Shown: positions 34,534 through 42,941 of the stretch, one piece after another
Layout: each line of letters begins with the position of its first letter
Numbering within the stretch: position 1 is the stretch's first letter
Assembly (NCBI RefSeq): GCF_020026915.1
Contig: NZ_JAINUY010000008.1
Span: 186,001-250,000 of the forward strand
Length of the DNA: 64,000 nucleotides
Reading direction: 5' to 3'
DNA from: Flavobacterium potami
Lineage (GTDB): Bacteria > Bacteroidota > Bacteroidia > Flavobacteriales > Flavobacteriaceae
Notes under the pieces: model-generated
Database searches by the model: none
What the model saw: only the letters and a program-made list of their open reading frames with translations
Told to the model about the DNA's origin: nothing
Translations under genes and position numbers: made by a program

Positions 34534-36819
34534 CTATCTAATAATCATTATCTTTTTGACTTTAGTTTCTCCTCCATCTTGCGCGGAAATGAAAACCATA
34601 TAGACACCAGAAGCTACTTTATATTTGCCAAAAGCAGTTGTATCCCATTCTATTGTTCCTCCAGAAGATGTTATTTCGTAAACCAAATTCCCTTCGATAT
34701 CTGTTATCTTGACATTTGCTTTATCAATCAATCCAGCCACTTTTACGGTTCCTGTATAATTAGGACGAACTGGATTTGGATAAACGTAGGCGTTATTTAA
34801 ATTATCGTTTGCTGCAGTTGCAACTCCATTAAACGAAATCATTCCTTTATTGGTTGCGATAAAAACTTCGCCTGTTTTACTATTGATTTTAATATCATTA
34901 ACCACGTTACTTGGCAGTGGCGAATTGTTTATTGTAAAATGATATTTTGTTTCCTGTCCGTTTGGCGAAACCATAAAAACACCAGAATCTGCTGTTCCAA
35001 TCCATTTATTGTTTGCACCATCTACTACAATTGAAGTAATAAATTGTTCGTACATTAGTTCCTGAGCCAGATTATCTTCCATAATAATAATCGGATTTGC
35101 TTTTAACTGACTTTCAGTTTGAAAATTCCCCACATTAGACAAAACTCTCAACCCTTTTATTGTTCCAATCCAAAGCTGGTTTTTGGTGTCTAAAGCGATA
35201 CTTCTAACATCTGCAACAGGAAGATTTCCGGCATCTGTTCCAAAAGTTATTTTTTTGAATGTATTGTTTGTTTCATTAAAACCAACAACTCCATCTCTGT
35301 AAGTTCCCATCCATTTTACATTATTACGGTCTACAACTATACTCGAAAAACTTCCAGCTTCTGCATTGTCTAAAATTGAGGTCATGGCATAACTTCCCCA
35401 CTGCCCATTTGTTTTTAGAACTTTCAGTCCATCTTTAACCCTACTGTTGGTTACCCAAAGATTTCCTGTTTTATCAAAAGCTGTTGCATTGATACGAACA
35501 TCGATATAATTTGGACCTTCGGTTGTAATAGATTCTAATCCGCTATTTTTTTCATTGTACAATAAAGTCGTCACATCGTTTTCAATCTTTAACAATCCTG
35601 AATAAAAAGAACTCGCAAAAACCTGTTTTTCATTGAACGGATTAACCGTAATTCGCGTAATTGATTTGGCATCAAAAACTTCAGAATAAGGAATATTCAT
35701 CCAACCGGAAACATTGTATTTACTAATTCCATAACTATCCAAAGGATACGGATTATAAGAAGTATCGTAATCTCCATAAACTGCCCACAAAACATTCGAA
35801 GTAGCATCTAAAGAAAAAATATTATTTCGCAGTGGACCCGCCGGTGTTGTGTTTTCGAATGTAGACGCATTATTGAGTGACGAAACAAATAATCCTTTTT
35901 CTATTGTCCCAATAAAAAGCTGGTCTCCAACAGCCGTTGCACAATTAAAACTTAAAGTATTATCTAAAACCTGAGTATTTGTAATCTGTCTGTTTAAAAC
36001 CATTTGATTGTTATAAACATAAACCGTACTGGCTGTTGTAACAAACAAATTATGATTTTTTGCTCTCAGATCTACAGCTGCCTGCGGTAATTGAGAAAAA
36101 CCTACAAATGTATTCGAATTGAATCGATGAATATATCCAGAATCATTTACGGCTACAAGTTCGGTATCTAAAGTTTCAACACCAAACCAGTTTCCAGAAT
36201 TTACAATCGCCCATTGGTTGTAATCAATCAAATTAGCATTTGCACTATCAGCCCTTCTTATTCCGCTTGAAGTTGCTGCATAAATAAAGCCATTAAATAA
36301 AGCCGTTTGTTTTACACTAATTTCTGCGCCATTATCTCCTATAAAATAAGTATCGCCAAATTTTGATGTATTTAAGTTAAACTGCACAATTCCAAAATCG
36401 CAAGAAACATAAACCAGACCATTATATTCCATAAAATGATTGATTTTTTTGAGATTTGTTGGAAGTTGTTTATTTATAATGTCAACCACTTTTAAAATAC
36501 TTCCGTCTGTTTCATTCACCAAAATCATCAGTCCGTTTTCGTAACCAATTATTGTTTTTTTGAATGTCTCACTATAATATACGGCAGAAATAGTCTGACC
36601 CGATAAACCGTCAACAGTTGTCGTTGTTTTAAGCACATTTGTTGCTATATTTTTTGAAAACAAAGCATTTTCTGAAGCTACAAAAACGGTTGTCGGTGAT
36701 TCTGACAGATCTTTGATTTCATTAAATGAAAAATATCCCTGCCACGACAATTTATTTTGTGCCTGACTAAACTGAAAAAGTAGTAAAAATAAAACGCAGA
36801 AAAATGTTCTTTTCATCAT
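34534..36819 (-). CDS. porZ: PorZ-like two-propeller type IX secretion protein
   Basis: The 761-residue protein has a signal peptide (MMKRTFFCVLFLLLFQFSQAQ) and two seven-bladed-type propellers built from 'two-component-regulator propeller' repeats: SVAVLxx-like VFVASENALFSKN, FIGTIEKGLFVSS, KWMGTYRDGVVGF, LWIGTIKGLRVLS and KWIGTADSGVFMVS. The last 85 residues form a type A C-terminal sorting domain, with YVYPNPVRP, VKITDIEGNLVYE and ASGVYMVFISAQ, ending KVKKIMIIR. This matches PorZ, part of the surface attachment complex of the type IX secretion system that delivers anionic lipopolysaccharide. The gene order porZ-recO is, as I recall, common in Flavobacteria. No other T9SS gene lies in the window. 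Confidence 0.82.
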   Translation of the reverse strand: MMKRTFFCVLFLLLFQFSQAQNKLSWQGYFSFNEIKDLSESPTTVFVASENALFSKNIATNVLKTTTTVDGLSGQTISAVYYSETFKKTIIGYENGLMILVNETDGSILKVVDIINKQLPTNLKKINHFMEYNGLVYVSCDFGIVQFNLNTSKFGDTYFIGDNGAEISVKQTALFNGFIYAATSSGIRRADSANANLIDYNQWAIVNSGNWFGVETLDTELVAVNDSGYIHRFNSNTFVGFSQLPQAAVDLRAKNHNLFVTTASTVYVYNNQMVLNRQITNTQVLDNTLSFNCATAVGDQLFIGTIEKGLFVSSLNNASTFENTTPAGPLRNNIFSLDATSNVLWAVYGDYDTSYNPYPLDSYGISKYNVSGWMNIPYSEVFDAKSITRITVNPFNEKQVFASSFYSGLLKIENDVTTLLYNEKNSGLESITTEGPNYIDVRINATAFDKTGNLWVTNSRVKDGLKVLKTNGQWGSYAMTSILDNAEAGSFSSIVVDRNNVKWMGTYRDGVVGFNETNNTFKKITFGTDAGNLPVADVRSIALDTKNQLWIGTIKGLRVLSNVGNFQTESQLKANPIIIMEDNLAQELMYEQFITSIVVDGANNKWIGTADSGVFMVSPNGQETKYHFTINNSPLPSNVVNDIKINSKTGEVFIATNKGMISFNGVATAANDNLNNAYVYPNPVRPNYTGTVKVAGLIDKANVKITDIEGNLVYEITSSGGTIEWDTTAFGKYKVASGVYMVFISAQDGGETKVKKIMIIR

Positions 36820-36879
36820 TTAATATATTCGGATAGACAAATATACTACAAACGAGATTATTTAATTTTTGATATAAAT

Positions 36880-36921
36880 AAAAAAGCCTCCAAATTATCT
36901 TATAAAGATAAATGGAGGCGT
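36880..36921 (-). terminator. Terminator after gdhA
   Basis: On the minus strand GCCTCCA pairs with TGGAGGC, extended by an inner ATCTT/AAGAT stem, and is followed by TTTTTTATTT. Confidence 0.85.
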
Positions 36922-36942
36922 TTCTATAATTAAATTAAATTT

Positions 36943-38286
36943 TTAAACTACACCTTGTGCCAGCATCGCATCTGCCACTTTCACAAATCCGGCAATGTTA
37001 GCTCCTTTTACGTAGTTTACATATCCGTCTTCTTCTGCACCGTATTTTTTACATTGGTTATGAATTCCGATCATGATTTCTTTCAATCTTAAATCTACCT
37101 CTTCACTAGTCCAGTTTAAACGAATAGAGTTTTGAGTCATTTCTAATCCAGAAGCAGCAACACCACCAGCATTTGCCGCTTTTCCTGGAGCAAATAAAAC
37201 TTTATTATCTAAGAAAAGTTTAATAGCATCTAATGTTGAAGGCATATTTGCAGCTTCAGTTACACATAAAACACCATTATCTATTAATTTTTGAGCGTCT
37301 TCTCCGTTTAATTCATTTTGAGTAGCACATGGAATTGCAATATCTACTTTTACTTCCCAAGGACTTTTTCCTTTATGGAAAACTGCATTTGGATATTTCT
37401 CTAGATATCTTTCCGCTCTATTATCTCCAGTTGCTCTCATTTCAAGCATATGATCGATTTTTTCTCCAGAAATTCCTTCTTCATCATAAATGTAACCATC
37501 AGGACCAGAAATAGTAACTACTTTACCTCCTAATTCATTTACTTTTAAAGCAACACCCCAAGCTACATTTCCGAATCCAGAAATTGCAACTCTTTTTCCT
37601 TTAATTTCATGACCAATTGTACGAAGCATTTGATCTGTAAAGTAAACCACTCCATATCCTGTAGCTTCCGGTCTAATTAATGAACCTCCGTAAGCCAACC
37701 CTTTTCCAGTTAAAACTCCTGTAAATTCGTTTCTGATTCTTTTGTATTGTCCAAATAAATAACCAATTTCTCTTGCACCTACACCAATATCTCCAGCAGG
37801 AACGTCAAGATCTGGACCAATATGACGGCATAATTCTGTCATGAACGATTGACAAAAACGCATAATTTCTCCATCTGATTTTCCTTCCGGATCAAAATCA
37901 GAACCACCTTTTCCACCACCCATAGGAAGTGTTGTTAAACTGTTTTTGAAAACTTGTTCGAAAGCCAAGAATTTCAAAACAGATAAGTTTACAGAATGGT
38001 GAAATCTGATTCCACCTTTATAAGGTCCGATTGCAGAATTCATTTGAATTCTAAAACCTCTGTTTACAATAATTTCTCCTTTATCATCTACCCACGGAAC
38101 TCTAAAAATTATAGAACGTTCTGGCTCAGCAATTCTAAGAAGTATATTTTTGCCATCGTATTTTTTGCGCTCAGATATAAAAGGAATAACTGTTTCTGCA
38201 AATTCTCTTACCGCCTGAAGAAATTCTGGCTCGTTTGGATTTTTTGACTCAATAAGAGCCATAAATTCATTTATTTTTTGTTCCAT
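36943..38286 (-). CDS. gdhA: NADP-type glutamate dehydrogenase
   Basis: This hexameric enzyme interconverts glutamate and 2-oxoglutarate plus ammonia, mainly in the assimilatory direction. The length of 447 residues is that of the small-subunit NADP-dependent class. Seen in order: GPYKGGIRFHHSVNLSVLKF (substrate site), the catalytic-lysine region PMGGGKGGSDFDPEGKSDGE, DVPAGDIGVGAREIGYLFGQ, the Rossmann fingerprint VAISGFGNVAWGVA, and the C-terminal ANAGGVAASGLEMTQNS. It is monocistronic with its own terminator. The leader contains a -7-like box and a 12-base perfect palindrome that could be an operator. NAD-type catabolic enzymes are usually different in the GKGGSDFDPKG region. Confidence 0.97.
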   Translation of the reverse strand: MEQKINEFMALIESKNPNEPEFLQAVREFAETVIPFISERKKYDGKNILLRIAEPERSIIFRVPWVDDKGEIIVNRGFRIQMNSAIGPYKGGIRFHHSVNLSVLKFLAFEQVFKNSLTTLPMGGGKGGSDFDPEGKSDGEIMRFCQSFMTELCRHIGPDLDVPAGDIGVGAREIGYLFGQYKRIRNEFTGVLTGKGLAYGGSLIRPEATGYGVVYFTDQMLRTIGHEIKGKRVAISGFGNVAWGVALKVNELGGKVVTISGPDGYIYDEEGISGEKIDHMLEMRATGDNRAERYLEKYPNAVFHKGKSPWEVKVDIAIPCATQNELNGEDAQKLIDNGVLCVTEAANMPSTLDAIKLFLDNKVLFAPGKAANAGGVAASGLEMTQNSIRLNWTSEEVDLRLKEIMIGIHNQCKKYGAEEDGYVNYVKGANIAGFVKVADAMLAQGVV

Positions 38287-38351
38287 ATTTGAAATAAATT
38301 TTCAGATAATTTGATTTTATTTTGCTTTTAAAATTAAGGAATTACGTTTAA

Positions 38352-38363
38352 GAAAACGTTTTC
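38352..38363. promoter_or_regulatory. Palindromic operator candidate in the gdhA leader
   Basis: GAAAACGTTTTC is a perfect 12-base palindrome with a central CG, of the kind bound by LacI-type regulators. It lies between the putative gdhA -7 box and the ATG. Confidence 0.4.
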
Positions 38364-38374
38364 GTTTAAACACA

Positions 38375-38382
38375 CAAAGATA
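38375..38382 (-). promoter_or_regulatory. Putative -7 element of gdhA
   Basis: On the minus strand TATCTTTG matches TAnnTTTG. It lies 89 bases before the ATG, just upstream of the GAAAACGTTTTC palindrome. A -33 element is not clear. Confidence 0.45.
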
Positions 38383-38556
38383 TATCAAATTCTGATTCGT
38401 TGTTATATTTTTCGCTTTTTTGAGACGATTTATACATTTTTCAAACAATCCAAAAAAAACATATTTTAGCTGTAGGTCTTTACCCGCAAATAACACCGTA
38501 AATGTTAGTAAATTAAGTATTTTTCTACTTATTGTTCAATACAGTGATTTAATATT

Positions 38557-38585
38557 TTGAATCGAATATGTTTTTTATATATTTG
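38557..38585 (+). promoter_or_regulatory. Promoter of the 263-residue outer-membrane-type gene
   Basis: TTG at 38557-38559 is followed after 18 bases by TATATTTG at 38578-38585, a good Bacteroidota promoter. The ATG is 23 bases further downstream. Confidence 0.7.
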
Positions 38586-38608
38586 CCAAGATTTGTAAGC
38601 CCTAAAAC

Positions 38609-39400
38609 ATGCCTAAGCACCTCTTTATCACCTTATTTGCCATATTCGGTATATCATCTGCGGCATCTGCGCAGTCAGACCTAGCTCAAGAGATAGGAAT
38701 ATATGCTGGACCAGTTACTTTACAGTCAGATTTCGGTCAGAGAAACAACTTTGACACGAATGCCGGAAACACCGGTTTTGGAGTTGGAATCATGCACTTT
38801 ATTAACTTTTCTTCTGCCAACAACAGAGAAAGTTTTTTTACAGAGCATTTTAAAGTTAGATCTGATTTAAATTTCAGTAGAACAACACTAAAGCATTTTG
38901 GAGAATGGGTTGAAAGAAAACCTGATGGGGTATTCGCTCAGCAATTAAGAAACATGCATGCAAGCTCTACAATAGTCGGTTTAGGTGCTCAATTACTTTT
39001 TCATCCTGTTAAAATTCACTATTACGAAACTAGTATAGGTAGCCTTAGTCCTTATGGAAGTTTAGGTTTTCAAGTAAGTTATTATTCCGCAAAAGTTGGA
39101 TCGCATTTGGGAGACCTAACGCTTCCGACTGTTACTCCAGGAAAATATTTAACTCCTTCTGATGGTCGTGCGCATGGTTTTTCTACAGAAACAGGTGTTG
39201 TTTTATCTGCAACTGCTGCTGTTGGTGTTCAATACAAACTAACAAAAATGAGTGATTTGATGTTTGAAACTCGTTTTCAAATGTACAACTCAGACTGGGT
39301 TGACGGATTAAACCCAAATAAAGATCTATATAAAGAAAACAAAGCCAACGATTGGCAAGTCTGGTTTAACTTTGGATACATTTATTATTTAGAATTCTAA
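38609..39400 (+). CDS. Secreted outer-membrane beta-barrel-like protein of unknown function
   Basis: The 263-residue protein has a signal peptide (MPKHLFITLFAIFGISSAASAQ). The mature part alternates short amphipathic strands and glycine-rich turns, ending in NDWQVWFNFGYIYYLEF, an aromatic C-terminus typical of outer-membrane barrels. Segments such as SLSPYGSLGFQVSYY and TAAVGVQYKLTKMSDLMFET look like barrel strands. Its glycine/asparagine-rich N-terminus (LQSDFGQRNNFDTNAGNTGF) is distinctive. It resembles a lineage-specific family of Flavobacteria, possibly the one listed as THC0290_0291, but I am not certain. Good promoter, short leader and a terminator-like repeat show a single-gene unit. 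No function known. Confidence 0.75.
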   Translation: MPKHLFITLFAIFGISSAASAQSDLAQEIGIYAGPVTLQSDFGQRNNFDTNAGNTGFGVGIMHFINFSSANNRESFFTEHFKVRSDLNFSRTTLKHFGEWVERKPDGVFAQQLRNMHASSTIVGLGAQLLFHPVKIHYYETSIGSLSPYGSLGFQVSYYSAKVGSHLGDLTLPTVTPGKYLTPSDGRAHGFSTETGVVLSATAAVGVQYKLTKMSDLMFETRFQMYNSDWVDGLNPNKDLYKENKANDWQVWFNFGYIYYLEF

Positions 39401-39424
39401 ATCTAAAAAAATCAAAATATAAAA

Positions 39425-39479
39425 AATCCCAAATTCCAAAATGATAAATTGGAATTTGGGATTTTTTTATTGGAATTTC
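39425..39479. repeat. Terminator-like CCAAATTCCAA repeat (copy 2)
   Basis: CCCAAATTCCAA and TTGGAATTTGGG form a perfect 12-bp stem, followed by ATTTTTTTATTGGAATTT. It lies between convergent genes and can terminate both. Other copies: 23542-23590, 54394-54450 and 55074-55132. Confidence 0.85.
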
Positions 39480-39483
39480 TTTC

Positions 39484-40626
39484 TTATGAAAGAGCTTGCT
39501 CTAAATCGGCAATTAAATCTTCTGCATCTTCAATACCAACACTTAAACGAACTAAATCGTCTGTAATTCCAACTTCTGCTCTTTTATCAGCAGGAATAGA
39601 AGCGTGTGTCATTAAAGCCGGATGATTTGCTAAAGATTCTACCCCTCCTAAAGATTCAGCCAATGTAAACACTTTTAATTTTTCTAAGAATGAGATAGAA
39701 TCTTCTTTTTTCCCTGATTTAAAATCAAAAGAAACCATTCCGCCAAAAGCTTTCATTTGCTTCTTTGCAATTTCATGAAACGGATGATTTTTCAAACCCG
39801 GATAATAAACCGTTTTAATTTTAGGATGGTTACTCAAGTATTCAACCACTTTTTCTCCATTTTCACAATGTCTCTGAACTCTTAATGCCAAAGTTTTAAT
39901 TCCTCTTAAAACCAAAAAGCTATCCATTGGCCCAAGTGTTCCACCTGTTGCAAATTGCTGAAAATGCAATTGGTCTCCAAGCGCTTTATCTTTTACAATT
40001 AATGCTCCAGCAATAACATCAGAATGACCTCCCAAATATTTTGTAGCAGAGTGCATTACCATATCTGCTCCTAAATCTAGTGGTTTTTGCAAGTAAGGTG
40101 TTGCAAAAGTATTATCTACCGCCAAAAGAATATTTTTCTCTTTTGTGATTTTTGCTATTTCCTGAATGTCCGCCAATTTCATCAACGGATTTGTTGGTGT
40201 TTCTACCCAGATTAATTTGGTGTTTTCGTTGATTAAACTTTTCAGTTTTTCAATATTCGTCATATCAACAAAATGAAATACAATTCCGGAATCTTTATAA
40301 ACACGAGAAAACATTCTATAAGTTCCTCCGTATAAATCATCCATTGCAATAATTTCATCACCAGCTTTAAAAGATCTCAAAACACAATCTGTAGCTGCAA
40401 GACCAGATGAAAATGCCAATCCGCGGGTTCCGTTTTCAATACTAGCCAAAGCCTCTTCTAAAGCCGTACGAGTTGGGTTTGAAGCTCTACTATATTCGTA
40501 ATCTGCCAAAGGTTTTCCAGGGCTTGTCTGCACAAATGTTGAAGTTTGATACACCGGAGGCATAACTGCACCTGTACTTGGGTCATGATGTTGTCCACCA
40601 TGTATTACTTTTGTATTGAATTTCAT
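39484..40626 (-). CDS. Cystathionine gamma-synthase-type trans-sulfuration enzyme
   Basis: This PLP enzyme of the Cys/Met metabolism family, 380 residues, is cytosolic. Visible marks are the N-terminal TKVIHGGQHHDPSTGAVMPP, the phosphate-binding FSSGLAATD, YGGTYRMFSRVYKDSG, VDNTFATPYLQKP, and the PLP lysine K196 in MHSATKYLGGHSDV. The C-terminal block ESLGGVESLANHPALMTHAS and VRLSVGIED is standard. Cystathionine gamma-synthase (metB), cystathionine gamma-lyase and related enzymes cannot be told apart securely by eye; the YEYSRASNPTRTALEEAL form fits metB or the bifunctional gamma-lyase. It is divergent from a lipoprotein gene, and a TAAATTTG element lies 34 bases upstream of its start. Confidence 0.9.
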   Translation of the reverse strand: MKFNTKVIHGGQHHDPSTGAVMPPVYQTSTFVQTSPGKPLADYEYSRASNPTRTALEEALASIENGTRGLAFSSGLAATDCVLRSFKAGDEIIAMDDLYGGTYRMFSRVYKDSGIVFHFVDMTNIEKLKSLINENTKLIWVETPTNPLMKLADIQEIAKITKEKNILLAVDNTFATPYLQKPLDLGADMVMHSATKYLGGHSDVIAGALIVKDKALGDQLHFQQFATGGTLGPMDSFLVLRGIKTLALRVQRHCENGEKVVEYLSNHPKIKTVYYPGLKNHPFHEIAKKQMKAFGGMVSFDFKSGKKEDSISFLEKLKVFTLAESLGGVESLANHPALMTHASIPADKRAEVGITDDLVRLSVGIEDAEDLIADLEQALS

Positions 40627-40659
40627 ATAGTTATAAATTTTAAGTCCTTAATTCTTTTA

Positions 40660-40667
40660 CAAATTTA
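40660..40667 (-). promoter_or_regulatory. Putative -7 element of the trans-sulfuration gene
   Basis: On the minus strand TAAATTTG matches TAnnTTTG, 34 bases from the ATG. No -33 TTG is seen. Confidence 0.4.
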
Positions 40668-40730
40668 CCGTTAAATTTATTTTATCGAGATAAAACTGCT
40701 TACCTTTATAGATAATTAACACTTTTTGAT

Positions 40731-41474
40731 ATGAAAAATTACATATTTACAATCTTTTTGTGTTTGATTATTACAAGTTGCAAAAAAGAGCTTTCATTTG
40801 AAAATGAAACGTTTGAAGAAAAATCTACTATTCCGTGCAAAAACGATTGCCCGAATATTACAATAGAAGTTCCGGTTGCCAAAAATCTTAAAGTAATATC
40901 AGACAGCATTAATAAAAAGGTATTTGCTGTTATTAAAGAGATTGTGTTTTTTGAAGAAGATTCAGTAAAAGTTGATGATTACAAATCATTGACAAAATCT
41001 TTTATTGCTTCCTACGAAGAAATGCACCAGAAATTCCCTGAAGATACTTTTGGTTGGGAAGCAAAAATAATAGGAAATATAGAGTTTCAGTCGGAACAGA
41101 TTCTAAACCTAAAAATTGATCATTACACTTTTACAGGTGGCGCTCACGGTTATCAAGGTTATCGCTCGTTATTATTTAATAGTAAAACTGGAAAAACAAT
41201 TTTCAACAATCAATTATTTAAAAACGAAAAAGAGTTTAAGGCTTTCGCCGAAAAAACGTTCAGGGCCAAATATAAAATTCCAGAAAGTGCGAATATTAAT
41301 GCCACAGGTTTAATGTTTGAAAACGACAAATTTCAATTGCCTCAAAACATTTTTTACACTTCTGAAGGTTTGCTTTTATATTACAACTCTTATGAAGCCG
41401 CTTCATACGCAGATGGCCCAAAAGAATTAATATTTCCGTATGAAGAAGTAAAGAAATATTTGAATTTTCAATAG
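40731..41474 (+). CDS. Lipoprotein with DUF4163 and DUF3298 (RsiV-like) domains
   Basis: The 247-residue product is a lipoprotein: MKNYIFTIFLCLIITSC with Cys17, followed by KKELSFENE. The periplasmic part matches the DUF4163 (about 50-130: ITIEVPVAKNLKVISDSINK) and DUF3298 (about 150-245) pair found in PdaC and RsiV. The characteristic block is DHYTFTGGAHGYQGYRSLLF, followed by FNSKTGKTI, with FYTSEGLLLYYNSYEAASYA later. In RsiV this domain binds lysozyme. The Bacteroidota lipoproteins of this type have no assigned function. No sigma factor is next to it, so an anti-sigma role is not supported. The gene is divergent from the trans-sulfuration enzyme. Confidence 0.83.
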   Translation: MKNYIFTIFLCLIITSCKKELSFENETFEEKSTIPCKNDCPNITIEVPVAKNLKVISDSINKKVFAVIKEIVFFEEDSVKVDDYKSLTKSFIASYEEMHQKFPEDTFGWEAKIIGNIEFQSEQILNLKIDHYTFTGGAHGYQGYRSLLFNSKTGKTIFNNQLFKNEKEFKAFAEKTFRAKYKIPESANINATGLMFENDKFQLPQNIFYTSEGLLLYYNSYEAASYADGPKELIFPYEEVKKYLNFQ

Positions 41475-41488
41475 AAAAACAGAAAATT

Positions 41489-41512
41489 AGACGCACTACA
41501 GTGCCTCTCTAC
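41489..41512. repeat. AGACGCAC palindromic repeat (copy 1)
   Basis: AGACGCACTACAGTGCCTCTC with its flanks is a variant of the palindrome GTAGAGACGCAC...GTGCGTCTCTAC also seen at 56909-56934 and 57153-57176. A run of TTTGTTACTTTG units follows (41520-41550). Confidence 0.7.
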
Positions 41513-41559
41513 AAAAAAACTTTGTCACTTTGTTACTTTGTTACTTTGAACCTTTTTCT

Positions 41560-42705
41560 TCACTGAACATCATATTTCATCTTACGTAAAATTCTCAGGG
41601 CTTCTTTAAAAGAAGAGTAAATATGTTTATAGGGTTTCAGAAGTAATTTTGCATCAATCAATTTTTGTCTGGCATCTTCAAACCCATTCAAATAGCAAAT
41701 CATAAAAGTAGAAGGCAGATTTTCTAAATCTTTCATTTCTCGTTCAGATAAGGTAATTTCTTTTTGAAGTTTAGCCAACAACGCCATATTGGAATTGTAA
41801 ATGTGGTACAACATTTTTCGGTTGAATTCTGGTGGCTGAAAAAGCATCTGACGGTCGATTTTATAATAACCGTTATCAAAGAAATGAATCGTTTGTTCTT
41901 CTAAAGGATAGTAACTCGTTTTGTCATTTAATCCAAGCGGAACATATTCTGTAATGGTAAAAGTATCATCATTATATTCAATTGTAACAACATCTTGCGC
42001 CGAATAGAAAAGCTTGATTTGTTCGTTTATCAATTCGATATCTACACGAGAAAGAAAAGTAGTTTCACGCATTGTTTTCGGAACTCCAGCCCAGCAAATC
42101 ACAAACAATTCCTTGAAAACATAATATTTCGGCGACATATCTTTATGCCTGAAATTCATAAAATCGATAACACCATCTAAAGTATATTGAATACTATTTC
42201 GAGAACTGTTTTCGATTCCAATTACGGTTTCTGTATTTTGATTTTGTTTTTCAACTTCTTCATGCTCTTCTAGTGGAATCGAATTACTGCCGCGTCTTAC
42301 GAAAATACTGTTGGCCAAAATCGTATGAATTCCTTTTTTAAAGTAAGAGATTTTACTTTTGGGTTTAATGGTAACCAGACCGATTACTTTGTCTTTTGGA
42401 AGATTCGGAAAAGGGACGTTTTCGTATTGAATTTTTGGAGGATTTTCTAAAAAAGCATTGACCAGATTCTGAATTCTACTGTCATCGAAAAAGTCATCAC
42501 CGACAATTTCGTTATCCTGATCCTCTACTCCAACTACAATATAAGAATTGTTATTTGGGTTGGAATTGGACAAGGCACAAATGTGTTTGAGAAACTTGCC
42601 TTTTCCTTCTCTCGAATGAAGATTCAATTGCCTTTTCTTATCATAAAAACTGCTTTCGTCATTATGAGCGAGAAGATTCTTAATTAAAAGGCGCTTATTT
42701 ATCAT
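41560..42705 (-). CDS. AlbA_2 (Schlafen-type) domain protein
   Basis: The 381-residue cytosolic protein begins with an AlbA_2/Schlafen domain at about 1-155: LHSREGKGKFLKHICALSNS, NSYIVVGVEDQDNEIVGDDF, IQNLVNAFLENPPKIQYENV and NSIFVRRGSNSIPLEEHEEV. The rest (160-381) is helical and not recognised; it contains VIDFMNFRHKDMSPKYYVFK and WAGVPKTMRETTFLSRVDIEL. Family members are often annotated as ATP-binding or transcriptional regulators, and some act in phage defence or tRNA cleavage, but I see no nuclease motif. The nearby genes give no hint. The domain call is good; the function is open. Confidence 0.83.
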   Translation of the reverse strand: MINKRLLIKNLLAHNDESSFYDKKRQLNLHSREGKGKFLKHICALSNSNPNNNSYIVVGVEDQDNEIVGDDFFDDSRIQNLVNAFLENPPKIQYENVPFPNLPKDKVIGLVTIKPKSKISYFKKGIHTILANSIFVRRGSNSIPLEEHEEVEKQNQNTETVIGIENSSRNSIQYTLDGVIDFMNFRHKDMSPKYYVFKELFVICWAGVPKTMRETTFLSRVDIELINEQIKLFYSAQDVVTIEYNDDTFTITEYVPLGLNDKTSYYPLEEQTIHFFDNGYYKIDRQMLFQPPEFNRKMLYHIYNSNMALLAKLQKEITLSEREMKDLENLPSTFMICYLNGFEDARQKLIDAKLLLKPYKHIYSSFKEALRILRKMKYDVQ

Positions 42706-42722
42706 TTTTGCATTTTTAGTTT

Positions 42723-42753
42723 GCCACGAATTACACTAATTTTCACTAATTTA
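42723..42753. repeat. GCCACGAATTACAC dispersed repeat (partial copy)
   Basis: GCCACGAATTACACTAATTT followed by TCACTAATTT belongs to the family whose longer hairpin copies lie at 50796-50897 and 56991-57054. Confidence 0.65.
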
Positions 42754-42758
42754 TTTTT

Positions 42759-42890
42759 AAACACATAGAATCATAGATCATTGAAACCTATAAAAAAGGC
42801 ATTTCACTTTTACTTAATACACATAACTATGTGAATTGATGCGAAATAAAATGCCTTAAACACAAAGAAAATCTATGTCTCTATGTGTTA
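42759..42890 (-). repeat. ACACATAGA long hairpin element, copy A
   Basis: Outer arms AACACATAGAATCATAGA and TCTATGTCTCTATGTGTT pair almost perfectly. Inside, GGCATTT...AAATGCC forms a second arm pair around ACACATAACTATGTG. Read on the minus strand, the inner part (GGCATTTTATTTCGCATCAA then TTCACATAG) aligns with copy B at 43717-43846. It lies between the AlbA_2 gene and the SDR gene. Confidence 0.8.
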
Positions 42891-42941
42891 AAAAACGAAT
42901 CGAAGTAAACTTTGAAACTTTGTTTCTCTGTCACTTTGCAA

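Larger units (their letters stand above)
38287..38608. other. Divergent regulatory spacer between gdhA and a beta-barrel-like gene
   Basis: The 322 bases hold no gene. Two -7-type elements facing outward and one palindrome are described separately. The remaining sequence is AT-rich, with runs such as CAAAAAAAACATATTTTAGC, and nothing further is recognised. Confidence 0.6.
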
